A stretch of DNA of 64,000 bases from contig JAUTXW010004705.1 in the NCBI GenBank assembly GCA_030620095.1, positions 552,501-616,500 on the forward strand, in the 5' to 3' direction. Positions 1 through 11,758 of the stretch are shown here, in pieces. Every line of letters begins with the position of its first letter. Within the stretch, counting starts at the first letter, position 1. Below the pieces are notes generated by a model. It was given only the letters and a program-made list of their open reading frames with translations. It had not been told where the DNA came from and searched no databases. Made by a program: the position numbers and the translations under genes. This stretch comes from Kuschelorhynchus macadamiae (Eukaryota; Arthropoda; Insecta; Coleoptera; Curculionidae).

Positions 1-2104
1 GAAATAAAATAGGAAGCCGGCCAATTTAAATATGAACCACGATTTCGCGCCGGCACGTTAAGTTCCACAAATCGGGCAGCTGTTTGACCATTCATCAGCG
101 AAACCGTCGATTTCCGTTACCGAGTGTACCCGTAATTGCGGCTGTTGACCATTGTTTTAAAATTACAAGAAAAAAAAAGCACGAGGAAAACATGTCCAGG
201 CCATTGTTTGTAAAGACGGCACGCGCGCGCGTTCCGGTTTTATAAAGAACTCACATTTGCGATTCTGTTCGAGATATTATCGGTGTGTTGTTGCTCTTAC
301 GAATCAATTCAGTGGTAATTGGGGCCGCCACCGTGAATCAGAATACTAAAATATCTTTTTTGTCGATCGCCAAGTCACATTTTAAATGCCATTTCTTATT
401 TTGATTAGAAAAGATAAAATCAAATCGAAAAAAGCAAAATGGGATCGGGAAAAATACTCTTTGCCAGTCTAATTTTGCGACTTAGACGTAGGTAATTAAT
501 CATGTAGCCATGCTCCACCATTTCGATGGAAATGATATGCGTTTATTCGATGTTCTGTCAGGTATCTTACCGTTTTGACATTAATTAATCCAAAATGGTA
601 TAATTTTAGTAAGTTTATATTATATACCATATGTCAATGAGGGCAAATTAAACTTTAAGTTCTAAATACGAGCGTTTATAATACGACTTGTCCTATTGTA
701 GAGAAAATAAATTTTCCTTAAAATAACCGTTGTTGTGCGAAGGGCAGCTCTCCGTCAGGTGGCAATAGTGTGCATTGAGCTAGGAATACACTTTGTTTTG
801 GGCGCCACTCAGTTCAAATACCATCGCGTTTATGTGAAAATAACTGATAAAAACACTTGAAATAAATTCCAATCTATTTACTTTACTCTAGTTTAAAAAA
901 AAAGATATATACTACCATGGATGTGAGCCTTTAGTTACGATTTTAGTACCATATAATTTGATTCAAAATTACACTTTACAACCAACTATAATAAATTAAA
1001 CTTTACGCATTTAAACAAAAAAAAAGTTCCGAATAATTAAACCATTTATATATCGCTTCCTTGGTAGTAATCTATGTATATGAAAATGCACAAAATATGT
1101 GTTATGGGATCGATTAGTATATATTGCTCGAAACCGTAATAATCAGTTTAGGTTTTACATTGCTAATCAGATGTAGTTACATACATTTAAATAATTAAAA
1201 TAATCTTTATGAAGTTTTAAATATACAAAAAAAAAATGAAATTTATATCATGTTGACAAGGATAGTGTATAATTAAAAAAAAGGAAACAGAATAGAAGAA
1301 TGTGTGGAGTTTTCAAATGCGTTTTAAATTCCCAACTCATCTTTCAGGGTCAATACTTTTTTATATTTGATAATTATCCAAAATACCAAAAAACACTTCC
1401 CGTTAGTGACAAAAAAGTCTGTTGACAATGTTTCCATGATAGGAAAAGAAGATAAAAAAAGGAAATTTTCCAGTCAAGGACAGAAATTTGTCAAAATAAA
1501 GATATTAAAGGTTGTTTAAAGACTTTAAATTTTATTTTAAATATGAGACTGGAGACTGGAGAGCTTTTAAAGAAATTACCAAGGCATTACGAACATTAGT
1601 GAGTATACCGATGACTATAGCCGAAGTCCAAAGGTGCCATTCAAAGGCCAATGGGAAAAGAGTGCTATGGTCGAACGAATACCGGACAAAAACAGAATAA
1701 TGGCATTTCTCTTTAAACATTAATATAAGGAAACGGCGAGGGATTAACCACTGGCAGAAATTTGTGCAATAATTTTTCTTTTTTTGCCATGAAATTTTGC
1801 TAACTTTTTACAAACTTTATCAATTTTCTTGTAGTTTAAATAAATTTTTTGAAGGGTCTACTCCTCTGGAAACGGTAAGTACCTATTTATTTCATGTGAG
1901 CAGTGAGCAATCCTCCAATCTCCGTTTAGTAACAATACAAAATTTCTTGGTGGTTTACCTTCTGTATACGTTTAAATAGCCAAGAGTGGAAGGGGGGGGG
2001 GGTGAAAAATTCTCTTGCGCCGCTATTTTCTTTCTGCGCCCTCCCACTTTAACAAAAAAAAAGATAACAAAAACTCTTGACATTATCACCTTCAAGTACA
2101 ATTG
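1..2104. other. No gene; possible unique or regulatory DNA
   Basis: I see no convincing coding region or transposon here. The first 360 bases are less AT-rich than the surroundings, contain CpG-rich runs (around 222-236) and a TATAAAG string at 241, and resemble host unique DNA rather than decayed transposon. The rest is AT-rich with poly(A) and poly(T) runs and a G-tract near 1992-2001. Short open frames at 1512-1979 have no recognisable family. A regulatory role for the first part is only a guess from composition. Confidence 0.3.
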
Positions 2105-2106
2105 TA

Positions 2107-2588
2107 CAGGGTGTCCGGATTTGGTTGCAAAAGCAGGGTATCTCGCTTATTTTTAAAGATAGAACCTTGCGGTTTTCACGAACCTGAGCTACTTTTTTGT
2201 GAAACTCATGAAGCCGTAAACAAAATTTGCATAGCCTTCTTCGTTTATGAGATACAGGGCGAAATAGAAAATTTTACATTTTGGGACCCCCCTCGTATCT
2301 CGGTTATCCTTTAACTTAACGCAAATGGAAAAATTGCTGCTTATGCAGTTTTTTACGCTGGATCCAGTGGCGTAGTCATTGAGTTGTTATTTTTTAGATA
2401 TGACCCAAGTTGTGTTTTTTTAAATGGGACACCCTGTATATTTGTCCAGAAATTGATTTGTCCTTTTAAAAGCTTCTCAAAAATATATAATAGTATGGGT
2501 CTATTTTAATAAACAACAACAAAAATCCTAATTTTTATAATTATCATCCCAAATTTTGCAGTAGGCCATGCAAAGCGATGCCGTTTTC
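2107..2588 (+). repeat. Element A left terminal inverted repeat
   Basis: It pairs with 4881-5358 over its whole length with scattered mismatches. It contains a second, inverted copy of the terminal motif (GGGACACCCTGTA near 2424-2436), so each arm carries the end motif twice. Part of it (from 2201 on) recurs a third time at 3065 onward because of the internal duplication. Confidence 0.88.
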
Positions 2589-3949
2589 TTCAGAGCAAAT
2601 GACATTTCCCAATTTTCTACGCGTATATAAAATAAAGCGCTAGTTTTTTGTATTTATTTATTGTGTAAAAGTATATTTGTATTATTATGGAAGAAAACCA
2701 AACTTTCGAACATTATGAAAAGTACGATATGTTAGCTTGTTTTATATTAAGTAATGAAAATGTTGAAGCGGCTTCTAAGATGTATTTTAACAGGTAAATA
2801 GTTAATTTTTAGGTATGTTGAAATACTATTGCTTAATTTTTATTTAGATATCCAGAAAGGAGGCAACCTAATATATCCACTTTTTATCGGATAAAAAAGA
2901 ATTTACTTAATCACGGATCATTTATCAAACCTCGTACGAAAACATATAATAAAGAAAATCGGGAGGCTGAGGAAATTACGGTTTTGGCTAATGCAGAAGC
3001 TTACCCTACAAACTCTTGTAGGGCCAGTGAAAAGAGCATAGGGATTCCAAAAACTAGAGTTCAAGAAACTCATGAAGCCGTAAACAAAATTTGCATAGCT
3101 TTCTTCGTTTATGAGATACAGGGCGAAATAGAAAATTTTACATTTTGGGACCCCCCTCGTATCTCGGTTATCCTTTAACTTAACGCAAAGGGAAAAGATG
3201 CTGCTTATGCAGTTTTTTACGCTGGATCCAGTGGCGTAGTCATATTTTTCATTTGAGTTGTTATTTTTTAGATATGACCCAAAGTTGTGTTTTTTTAAAT
3301 GGGACACCCGGTATATTTATCCAGAAATTGATTTGTCCTTTTAAAAGCTTCTCAAAAATAAATATTAGTATGGGTCCATTTTAATAAACAACAACAAAAA
3401 TCCTAATTTTTATAATTATCATCCCAAATTTTGCAGTAGGCCATGCAAAACGATGCCGTTTTCTTTTGTTTTCTTGAGAGCAAATGACATTTCCCAATTT
3501 TGTACGCGTATATAAAATAAAGTGCTAGTTTTTTGTATTTATTTATTGTGTAAAAGTATATTTGTATTATTATGGAAGAAAACCAAACTTTCGAACATTA
3601 TGAAAAGTACGATATGTTAGCTTGTTTTATATTAAGTAATGAAAATGTTGAAGCGGCTTCTAAGATGTATTTTAACAGGTAAATAGTTAATTTTTAGGTA
3701 TGTTGAAATACTATTGCTTAATTTTTATTTAGATATCCAGAAAGGAGGCAACCTAATATATCCACTTTTTATCGGATAAAAAAGAATTTACTTAATCACG
3801 GATCATTTATCAAACCTCGTACGAAAACATATAATAAAGAAAATCGGGAGGCTGAGGAAATTACGGTTTTGGCTAATGCAGAAGCTTACCCTACAAACTC
3901 TTGTAGGGCCAGTGAAAAGAGCATAGGGATTCCAAAAACTAGAGTTCAA
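2201..3949 (+). repeat. Internal tandem duplication in element A
   Basis: The segment 2201-3064 is repeated as 3065-3949 with high identity. The second unit has small insertions, near 3244 and 3467. The unit covers the inner part of the left TIR, the 5' leader, exon 1, the intron and the start of exon 2. The tetramer GAAA stands at both breakpoints (2201-2204 and 3950-3953), suggesting microhomology-mediated or replication-slip duplication. Confidence 0.93.
2687..3064 (+). pseudogene. Truncated 5' copy of element A transposase
   Basis: This upstream copy comes from the internal duplication. Exon 1 (2687-2793), a GT-AG intron (2794-2847) and the first part of exon 2 match the intact gene downstream. 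The reading frame then runs into the second copy of the TIR at 3065, losing the rest of the DNA-binding region and the whole catalytic domain. It could at most give a short N-terminal protein with part of the helix-turn-helix region. Confidence 0.85.
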
Positions 3950-4669
3950 GAAATTCTAAAAAAGCACAAATACCACCCATACAAATTTAGGCTCGTGCAG
4001 CACTTACAGCCAGGGGATGCAGAGCGTCGGGTAGTCTTCTGCAATTGGTTTCGAGAAAGATGCGATATGGTTAGAGATTTTGAAAGGAAGGTTATATGGT
4101 TAGACGAAGCACATTTCAGTAATTCTGGTATACTCAATAGGCACAATAGGAGATTCTGGTCGCAGGAAAATCAACACCAAATATTTCCCAGAAGACAGCA
4201 AGGCAGGTTTGGTCTAAATGTGTCCTGCTTCATATTGAGAACACATATAACATTTTATATATTTGAGGGAAATCTAACAGCCAATATAGAAATTTTAGAG
4301 GCAGCTATACCTGTATTACTTGACGATGTTCCTCTAGAGCAAATTAACGAAATTTATTTTCAACAGGACGGTGCTCCTGCACCAAATTCTGGAATGACGA
4401 GATTATTTCTGGACAATAATTTTACCAATCAATGGCCCCCTAGGACCCCAGATTTGTCGATTTTAGATTTCTTTCTATGTGGATATCTGGAAAATAGAAT
4501 TTACAAAGACCACTATGATAATGTCCAAGATTTAGGAAATGCAATAAGAGAAAATTTTCACTATTTACAAAATCATCACGTTATTTTGCTTAATTCCCTA
4601 AAACGAATACGAAAATTGTGCGAAGCATGCATAGAACAAAATGGAAATCAGTTTGAACAGTTCTTTTGA
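3572..4669 (+). CDS. Mariner-like transposase, two exons (catalytic deletion)
   Basis: I join exon 1 (3572-3678) to exon 2 (3733-4669) across a 54-bp GT-AG intron. The splice completes an Arg codon and gives NRYPERRQPN, the start signature of insect mariner-like proteins with a DUF4817-type N-terminus. The total is 347 residues. An N-terminal helix-turn-helix region precedes the DDE domain. The aspartates lie in VIWLDEAHF, YFQQDGAPAP and SILDFFLCGY. Only 32 residues separate the second and third, against 40 in element D. The WIGRxG segment is missing after NQW, a clean in-frame 27-base loss, and the usual Trp of FLWG is Cys. The frame is open but the enzyme is probably dead. Confidence 0.85.
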
Positions 4670-4880
4670 TTACTGTAGTTCTTATACGACAGTTGATTTT
4701 TGCTGAAAGGCTTGTTACATAATAATTTATTACTGTTTTGTTCTTGTGTTACATAAATCTAGGTAGGTGGTACTTTTTTTATGCGAAATTATCAATACAT
4801 ATTTTGATAAATAGATTTAATTACATATTTATTTTGATTTATTGTTAGGATGTAGATATTGTTAACGACTTTAAATAAAA

Positions 4881-5358
4881 GACAGCATTGTTTTGCATGG
4901 CCTACTGAAAAATTTGGGATGATAATTATAAATATTAAGATTTTTGTTGTTGTTTATTAAAATAGACTCATACTATTATATATTTTTGAGAAGCTTTTAA
5001 AAGGACAAATCAATTTCTGGACAAATATACAGGGTGTCCCATTAAAAAAAAACACAACTTTGGGTCATATCTAAAAAATAACAACTCAAATGAAAAATAT
5101 GACTACGCCACTGGATCCAGCGTAAAAAACTGCATAAGCAGCAATTTTACCCTTTGCGTTAAGTTAAAGGATAACCGAGATACGAGGGGGGTCCCAAAAT
5201 GCAAAATTTTCTATTTCGCCCTGTATCTCATAAACGAAGAAGGCTATGAAAATTTTGTTTATTAATTATTAATTAGCTCAGGTTCGTTAAAACCGCAAGG
5301 TTCTATCTTTAAAAATAAGCGAGATACCCTGCTTTTGCCACCAAATCCCGACACCCTG
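4881..5358 (-). repeat. Element A right terminal inverted repeat
   Basis: It is the reverse complement of 2107-2588. The internal copy of the end motif appears as ACAGGGTGTCCC near 5030. A short AATTA-rich change near 5262-5275 distinguishes it from the left arm. Confidence 0.88.
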
Positions 5359-6263
5359 GAAAAAAAAAAGTTCTGAAATAAAGTACGATTTGCAACTCTT
5401 CTAGTGAGAATAGAAACATAGAAAATATCCATAGCAGAACATTCTCAATAACGGTATTAACTAATTCTGGCAAAATATACAGTATGCGAAAATGCACACG
5501 TTTCGTTCTAATACAAAATACTAACTACTCTGCTGGCAATAGCCTTATGCAAAGTTTTATTTAAAACCAACCTTCGAAAATTAAAAATAATAAAAGAGAA
5601 AAAACCGTTATTTATACCCAAATTAATTTAAACAAACAAAATAGAACTAGGAAGTCTAAACCTGTGGACTGATCAATTTGTATCCGTTTAATAGAAAGCC
5701 AATATCTGGTGGAAAAGGACATTCACATATATCAAATAGCTCCTTTGATGTGGTTTTTCTTTAATTTCGATAGAAAACCGCTAGTACAACCCATTCCGAT
5801 GTTGTATTGTCCATTTATCTCCGTAATTGCCACCATTTGTCATAACACATTAATAAATAGAAAAAGAGTTAGTAGCTGAACGTTTTATACCCGGTTCCGG
5901 ATTATTGAGGAGTTCTCAAGACACGAAGTAAAATATGTTCATTATTAATTAATGAAAGTGATGGGTACCACAAACCACAAATAACTCTACGTATACCTAT
6001 ATAGAAATTAAGGCATGTATTTGTAGGCTCTGAAAAAAAAAACGGTATAAAAACAGTTCATTTGTATGTCATATGTCTGTCCGTTTACTGTATTTTTAAC
6101 GAATTTTCCAATAACATATTTTTTTTCTACAATATTTTTTAATTTAAGAGTAAGACAGGTTTAAAAAACAAAATGTTTTTTCTATAGTAGTCAAGAACCT
6201 TTTCAATTTTGATTCATTCATTCATGATATCAGTCCAAGGGTTTAGCCATACATACAAACATA
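5359..6263. other. No gene seen
   Basis: AT-rich spacer between elements A and B. No coding similarity, RNA gene or clear repeat was recognised. It is probably decayed transposon or intergenic DNA. Confidence 0.4.
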
Positions 6264-6770
6264 CAGTGTGTCCCAGATTCGCTTCTCTATACAGGGATCT
6301 TGGCTCCTGTTATACCTACAGCAAAGGTTAAACAGGGAAAGTTTTAGAGGAAACTTATTGCATTAGATATCTGGCTTCAGATTTACGATCGATCAATTGT
6401 TTTTGGAAATATCGGGGAAAACCTGAAAATGGCGGAATGGAAAATTTGACAGCTGCCAAAATGTGACATTATTCGGACACATTTTTAAGACAAATAGTAT
6501 GGCGTATACGACACGTCTTCATTGTTTTTTGTTAACCCGCAACCCGCGTCAACTTTCATTTTTCTTATGACCGCCATATTGGGTTTTTCGATTTTTGGAA
6601 AGATCCTAAAATTTCCAGTCTAGTGATATCTCACAAGTGCATTAAAGATTTTAGTATCATCAAAATATTATACTTCGTAAAGTAATGTTTCAGTTTTTTC
6701 TAAGGAGGCCATGATTTAAAGTAATGTTAGCTCTCAATGCTTTTCTAAGGCGGCCATGATTTATCTGTAA
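6264..6770 (+). repeat. Element B left TIR
   Basis: It pairs with 11759-12243. Near its inner edge the motif GGAGGCCATGATTTA (around 6705) is followed by a second version (near 6750), a local 42-bp duplication absent from the right arm. It also contains TTGACAGCTG near 6446, which recurs in the right arm at 12022. Confidence 0.85.
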
Positions 6771-6837
6771 CAAAATTGGATTTTGACTTTGACGTTAAGT
6801 TAAATAGTGAAGAAGAGGTTGACATGTTAGCTCTGTA

Positions 6838-7593
6838 CGGGGTGGCCAACTAAGAATGGACGCCGGCCATAACTCGCTAACCGTTAATCATATAACTTGG
6901 GGGAAAAAAATTATTAGCTAAATCGACTAAAAGAAATCGCTGGAAAATATTTTGAAGTTCCGCATATGGCCGCTAGGGGGCGCAACTGTTATGGTCAATC
7001 AGAAAAAGGGCTGTTTCTTAAAAAATATTCATGTAAAGGTATATTATAAATACTGCCATCGTAAAGAGTAGAAAAATTGTGATTTTTTTGTTAAGGATAT
7101 TTTGCTCTATCTCGTAAAATGTAGTGGTGGGGGAAGGTCAAACATGTTTTTATTTAAATGTCAATAACTCCGTTATAAGTCAACGGAATTGAACAAACTA
7201 GGTCTCGTTTAAAAGAGCCCATCTTAACTAATAATCTGATGTAAAAAAAAAATCCGATTTGATTTCGCCGTGGTAACTAGAGGACGCTGATTGACATCAC
7301 AACAATTATTACGCATTATTTTAAAAATTTTAAATAGCACGCTATATCTCTTTTAACACAATTTAATAGAGGAGGGAATTCTTAATAAGTCAGTGCAAAT
7401 TTCTTCCTAACTTTTTTCAAACCGGAAATATAAATAAAACAAATATTAGGGCGCTGGGTACGCAACATCTCCCTAATCTGTATGGACATAGCCTACATCA
7501 CAATAATTCAGTAATAATACCACAGATAATATTCAACGCAAATCGCTAAAAATTATACTAATGTTCTGAAATAACCACCAGGTGGCGCAGTAG
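6838..7593 (+). repeat. Element C left TIR (756 bp)
   Basis: It matches the reverse complement of 9387-10146 with only scattered differences. It has CCGCTAGGGGGCGCAACTG near 6970 and ACCACCAGGTGGCGCAG near 7575, both repeated in inverted form in the other arm. Confidence 0.93.
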
Positions 7594-8083
7594 ACGTTAA
7601 TAAGCATAGTTTTACTCGCAATTTTACTTTTCTCTATATTTTTTTGTAGTTTACTCTATTTTCAGTAAGTTAGATATTATAAGGTAATAAATAAGAAAAA
7701 TCCTAATATATTCGACCGTTGCAAATCTCCGTCTTTCTTAAAATCGACAATTTATGCACAAGAATAACAATAAACTAAAAACATAGATAAATAATAATTC
7801 CTTAGCAATTTTCTGCTACATCAAGCAAAAAAAATAGTAGGCTGTGAAAACAAAATTGAAAGTAATACGTCAAAAAATAAACAATAGTTTCTTGTCAGTG
7901 CCTTTTAGTTGCTATTTATCGTTCTTGAATTTCCTAATAGTATTGCTATCATTTCGCGTTTTTGTCCGAGATTTTCGTGTTTTTTGAGTTTTTCTAGTTG
8001 CTGTTGTTCATGTTATTGTTGTAGTTCGTATTTTTCTTGTTCAAGATTTGTTATTGTTCGTGTTGCGTTGTGTTAAGAACAAA

Positions 8084-9289
8084 ATGATTTATACAAATCA
8101 AGAACTATTCGACATGATAGGTGTTTATTTTGAATGTTTGAGAAATGCTACGGTTGCTGCAAGAGTATATGCGCAGGAATATCCGCAGAGACGCCACCCA
8201 AGTAAAAAGGTTTTTCTTCGAGTGATCCAACGTTTGCGAACCACTGGAAACGTGCATATTCCCGTATACCGCAGACAACGCAGAGGACGCACCGAAGAGA
8301 ATGTAATTAATGTGCTAGCGTATATCGAGTTTAATCCTCAACTAAGTACTCGAATTATTGCGCTAGACCTAGGAGTAACGCGAACCACTGTTCAAAATAT
8401 ACTCAAAGAGCACAGGTAAGCAACGACATTGCAAATATAAACTGGACATATTTTTTAACAAAAGTCACGTGATTCTGATGTCACATAGGTCTTTAAGCCT
8501 AGAAAACCAATAATTTCCTGGAACATCAATTAAATATCTTCATCTTGTTTTAGGTTACATCCATATCACTTAGTGCTGCATCAGGAATTGACTGCTGCAG
8601 ATTTTGATCACAGACTAAACCATTGTCACTGGCTTTTGGGTGTAATGAGGGAAGATCGGCAATTTCTGAGGCGAATATTGTGACCGATGAGGCTACCTTC
8701 CAGAGCGATGGACGTGTCAATCTTCACAATACACATTATTGGTCCAGAACAAATCCACATTGGATGCGCGAAGTCCAACACCAAGGCCGTTGGTCTGTAA
8801 ATTGTTGGGCAGGGATTTTAGGCGGACGAATTATCGGACCATTTTTTTTTCGATAATCCATTGAATGGTGAGAGATATCTAAGATTTTTAAGGGAGGAAT
8901 TGCCGATTTTGTTGGAGGACGTACCTCTGAACGTCCGACAACGATTGGTATACCAGCACGATGGTTGTCCAGCGCACTTCGCCGTCAACGTTCGGGAATT
9001 TTTAGATGCCCACTATCCTGGCCGATGGATAGGGCGAGGCGGCACCCTTCCATGGCCAGCTAGGTCACCCGACCTAACGTGTTTAGATTTTTATTTATGG
9101 GGTCGAGTGAAAGATTTAGTTTTTGCCACCAGACCCACTACACGGGAAAATATGATTCAGCGAATAAGAGACTGTATAAATACTATTTCAGTTGCTGAAC
9201 TGGAGGCTGCAGTTTTATCCACGCGAGATAGGATGCATAAGTGCATCGAAAACGATGGCCGACAATTTGAACATTTAGGGCGGCATTAA
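8084..9289 (+). pseudogene. Element C transposase, two single-base frameshifts
   Basis: Exon 1 (8084-8415) encodes MIYTNQELFDMIGVYFECLR and onwards, a DUF4817-type helix-turn-helix N-terminus ending KEHR. A GT-AG intron (8416-8553) is followed by exon 2, which continues LHPYHLVLHQEL. A missing base near 8682 breaks the frame just before TDEATF, the first catalytic Asp. An extra T in the run 8842-8850 breaks it again after GPFF. Afterwards the frame is open to 9289 with QHDGCPAHF and SPDLTCLDFYLWG. There are 41 residues between the second and third Asp, the spacing of the DD41D (rosa/Visitor-like) mariners. Otherwise well preserved; both lesions are in short runs, so assembly errors are possible. 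Confidence 0.9.
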
Positions 9290-9386
9290 TTGAATTATAT
9301 TTTTATTATCGTTTCTTTCACACGTTCCATTTAAATGGCTTTCATTTCCCATTATAATGAAAATTTAATATTGCACTTATTGACTC

Positions 9387-10146
9387 CTACTGCGCCACCT
9401 GGTGGTTATTTCAGAACATTAGTATAATTTTTAGCGATTTGCGTTGAATATTATCTGTGGTATTATTACTGAATTATTGTGATGTAGGCTATGTCCATAC
9501 AGATTAGGGAGATGTTGCGTACCCAGCGCCCTAATATTTGTTTTATTTATATTTCCGGTTTGAAAAAAGTTAGGAAGCTGAAATTTGCACTGACTTATTG
9601 AGAATTTCCTCCTCTATTAAATTGTGTTAAAAGAGATATAGCGTGCTATTTAAAATTTTCAAAATAATGCGTAATAATTGTTGTGATGTCAATCAGCGCC
9701 CTCTAGTTACCACGGCGAAATCAAATCGGATTTTTTTTTTACATCAGATTATTAGTTAAGATGGGCTCTTTTAAACGAGACCTAGTTTGTTCAATTCCGT
9801 TGACTTATAACGGAGTTATTGACATTTAAATAAAAACATGTTTGACCTTCCCCCACCACTACATTTTACGAGATAGAGCAAAATATCCTTAACAAAAAAA
9901 TCACAATTTTTCTACTCTTTACGATGGCAGTATTTATAATATACCTTTACATGAATATTTTTTAAGAAACAGCCCTTTTTCTGATTGACCATAACAGTTG
10001 CGCCCCCTAGCGGCCATATGCGGAACTTCAAAATATTTTCCAGCGATTTCTCTTAGTCGATTTAGCTAATAATTTTTTTTCCCCCAAGTTATATGATTAA
10101 CGGTTAGCGAGTTATGGCCGGCGTCCATTCTTAGTTGGCCACCCGG
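9387..10146 (-). repeat. Element C right TIR (760 bp)
   Basis: Reverse complement of 6838-7593. It begins just after the transposase 3' region and ends at the TA duplication at 10147. Confidence 0.93.
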
Positions 10147-11758
10147 TATCAACAGTACAGAGAGTTTTAAAAAAGAATAAGTACCATCCATACAAACCCA
10201 TAATAGTACAAGAACTTAAGGAAACTGATTTTCCAAGACGACTGCAATTCTGTGAGTGGTATACTACGAGATGTAATGAAAATTCTGATCATGTCTTGTG
10301 GTCCGATGAGAGCAGGTTCACGAATTGTGGAGTCTTTAATAGGCACAACCGTCATCATTGGGCTGTGCAAAATCCTCACGAAGTGGCAGAGACGTCTACA
10401 GATCAGATTTGGAAGTAACGTTTGGTGTGGGATCATTGGTAAGTTAATCTAACCAATCTTTTTTAAATAGGCACTAAATGATAATCAAATAATAATCTTT
10501 TTTTTCGTTTAGTTCTTTAATAGTACTAAAAGAGTATAATCTAATAAAAAAAGTAAAACGTTCTACTCTAGTCAGTCAACTTACTTTTTTGATATTGTTT
10601 TACGTTTTTATTCAATCATTTTGTATTGTAGTTTCGAAGAACCTATAAAAATAGAATTGGGTTCTATAAATTTATTAACACTTTATCTAAATTTTCTGCA
10701 GATTTAGCTAATTCTCTAAAATTATTTTGATTGTCTGAATTTAATGATTTATTATTACCTGGGAAGCCTAGTTCTTGCGTTATGAAAAAAATACCATATT
10801 AATCAAATGTCGAATTATCTTTCGATTTTTATTATGATTTATAGAAAGGCGTTCAGCTGTATTTCCGAATAATTTAAATTTAAAAGCGCAAGGGGTTTGT
10901 TCTTTTGATATTTTATGTTTTATTAAGGCACGGTTTACTTCTTTAAGATTATTATATCACTGAAATAAATTGATTTAGTATTTCCGAAATTAATATGCAA
11001 TACCAACAAAATAATTTATTACGGCTATTACTTCCCCCTAACCAAATATGTTTTTCTTTTTCGTAATAAAGCTGAATAGGTTTCAATTGTATACAAGCTC
11101 ATTCATTATGGGATGTTTCGATAATTATTTTTGGAAAGAAAAATCTACTTTTTAATAAAGATAATTTTCCCTTTATAATTTATAGTTTCTAGTACCACCC
11201 GACCGACCCTGCCGCCCTTGACTGTTGGGCACCTATTTATAAATTATTAATCATTCCAGGAAATCGACTTATTGGACCATTTTTGTTTGACTACAACTTA
11301 AACGGGCAGAGGTACCTAGAGCTTTTGCGAAACCAGGTTGTACCAGCTTTACGAGCTATCCTAACGGAAGATGAATTAAGAAGAACTTGGTTTCAACAAG
11401 ACGGATGTCCGGGCTCACAATACCATTGTGATTGGATTTCTACCTCTGGGGTCACACGAAGAATGAAATCTATGAATTTGATCCCCCCGTGACCATAGGA
11501 ATCCTGAGACAAAGAGTTCTGGACACATTTAGAAATATTAACCGAAATACACTTACCAGGGTTGTACGAAAAACAGTCACCGATTGTCAAAAATGTCTCG
11601 ATGCAAATGTACGTCATTTTACAGATTTGTAAATTAATGTTACCCAATTGCAAAGTAGTTAAAGGTCATTTAGATTTTTTAAGTCATCATTTATGTTCAT
11701 GTTGTATTGAAAATTCAATGCGTTCAATACATTACTTACTTATTAATGTAATCTTGTT

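Larger units (their letters stand above)
2107..5358 (+). mobile_element. Element A: mariner-like DNA transposon with long TIRs
   Basis: The left end begins CAGGGTGTCC just after a TA at 2105-2106. The right end reads the inverted form, ending ACACCCTG at 5358. The right flank is GA rather than TA, so the target duplication is decayed or one edge has mutated. Inverted repeats run about 480 bp (2107-2588 and 4881-5358), far longer than the roughly 30 bp of classical mariners. Inside lies one spliced transposase, and between the left repeat and the gene an 864-bp segment is tandemly duplicated. The 9-residue loss in the transposase suggests this copy cannot move itself. Confidence 0.9.
6838..10146 (+). 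mobile_element. Element C: mariner-like transposon nested in element B
   Basis: Its ends are CGGGGTGGCCAACTAAG (6838) and the inverted CTTAGTTGGCCACCCGG (10146). They are flanked by TA at 6836-6837 and 10147-10148, a clean TA duplication inside element B. Inverted repeats are about 756 bp each and nearly identical, leaving only about 1.8 kb of unique interior for one two-exon transposase. The similarity of the arms suggests it is younger than B. Confidence 0.93.
6777..11632 (+). pseudogene. Element B transposase, interrupted and decayed
   Basis: The pieces are in order. 6777-6837 looks like the extreme N-terminus (SEEEVDMLALY, with TTG where ATG is expected). 10147-10438 has VSTVQRVLKKNKYHPYK, then HVLWSDESRF with the first Asp. 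A GT-AG intron-like gap spans 10439-11259. 11260-11632 has NRLIGPFLFDYNLNGQRYLE, the second Asp in FQQDGCP, the third in MDFYLWGH, and the C-terminal end. About 90 residues between the first two pieces are absent. A frameshift lies near 10405-10420, and the segment between the second and third Asp is largely deleted near 11425. Confidence 0.88.

Noticed and set aside
2918..3307. 129-codon minus-strand frame
   Set aside because: It is antisense to element A's duplicated leader and TIR. Its content is explained by the inverted repeat.
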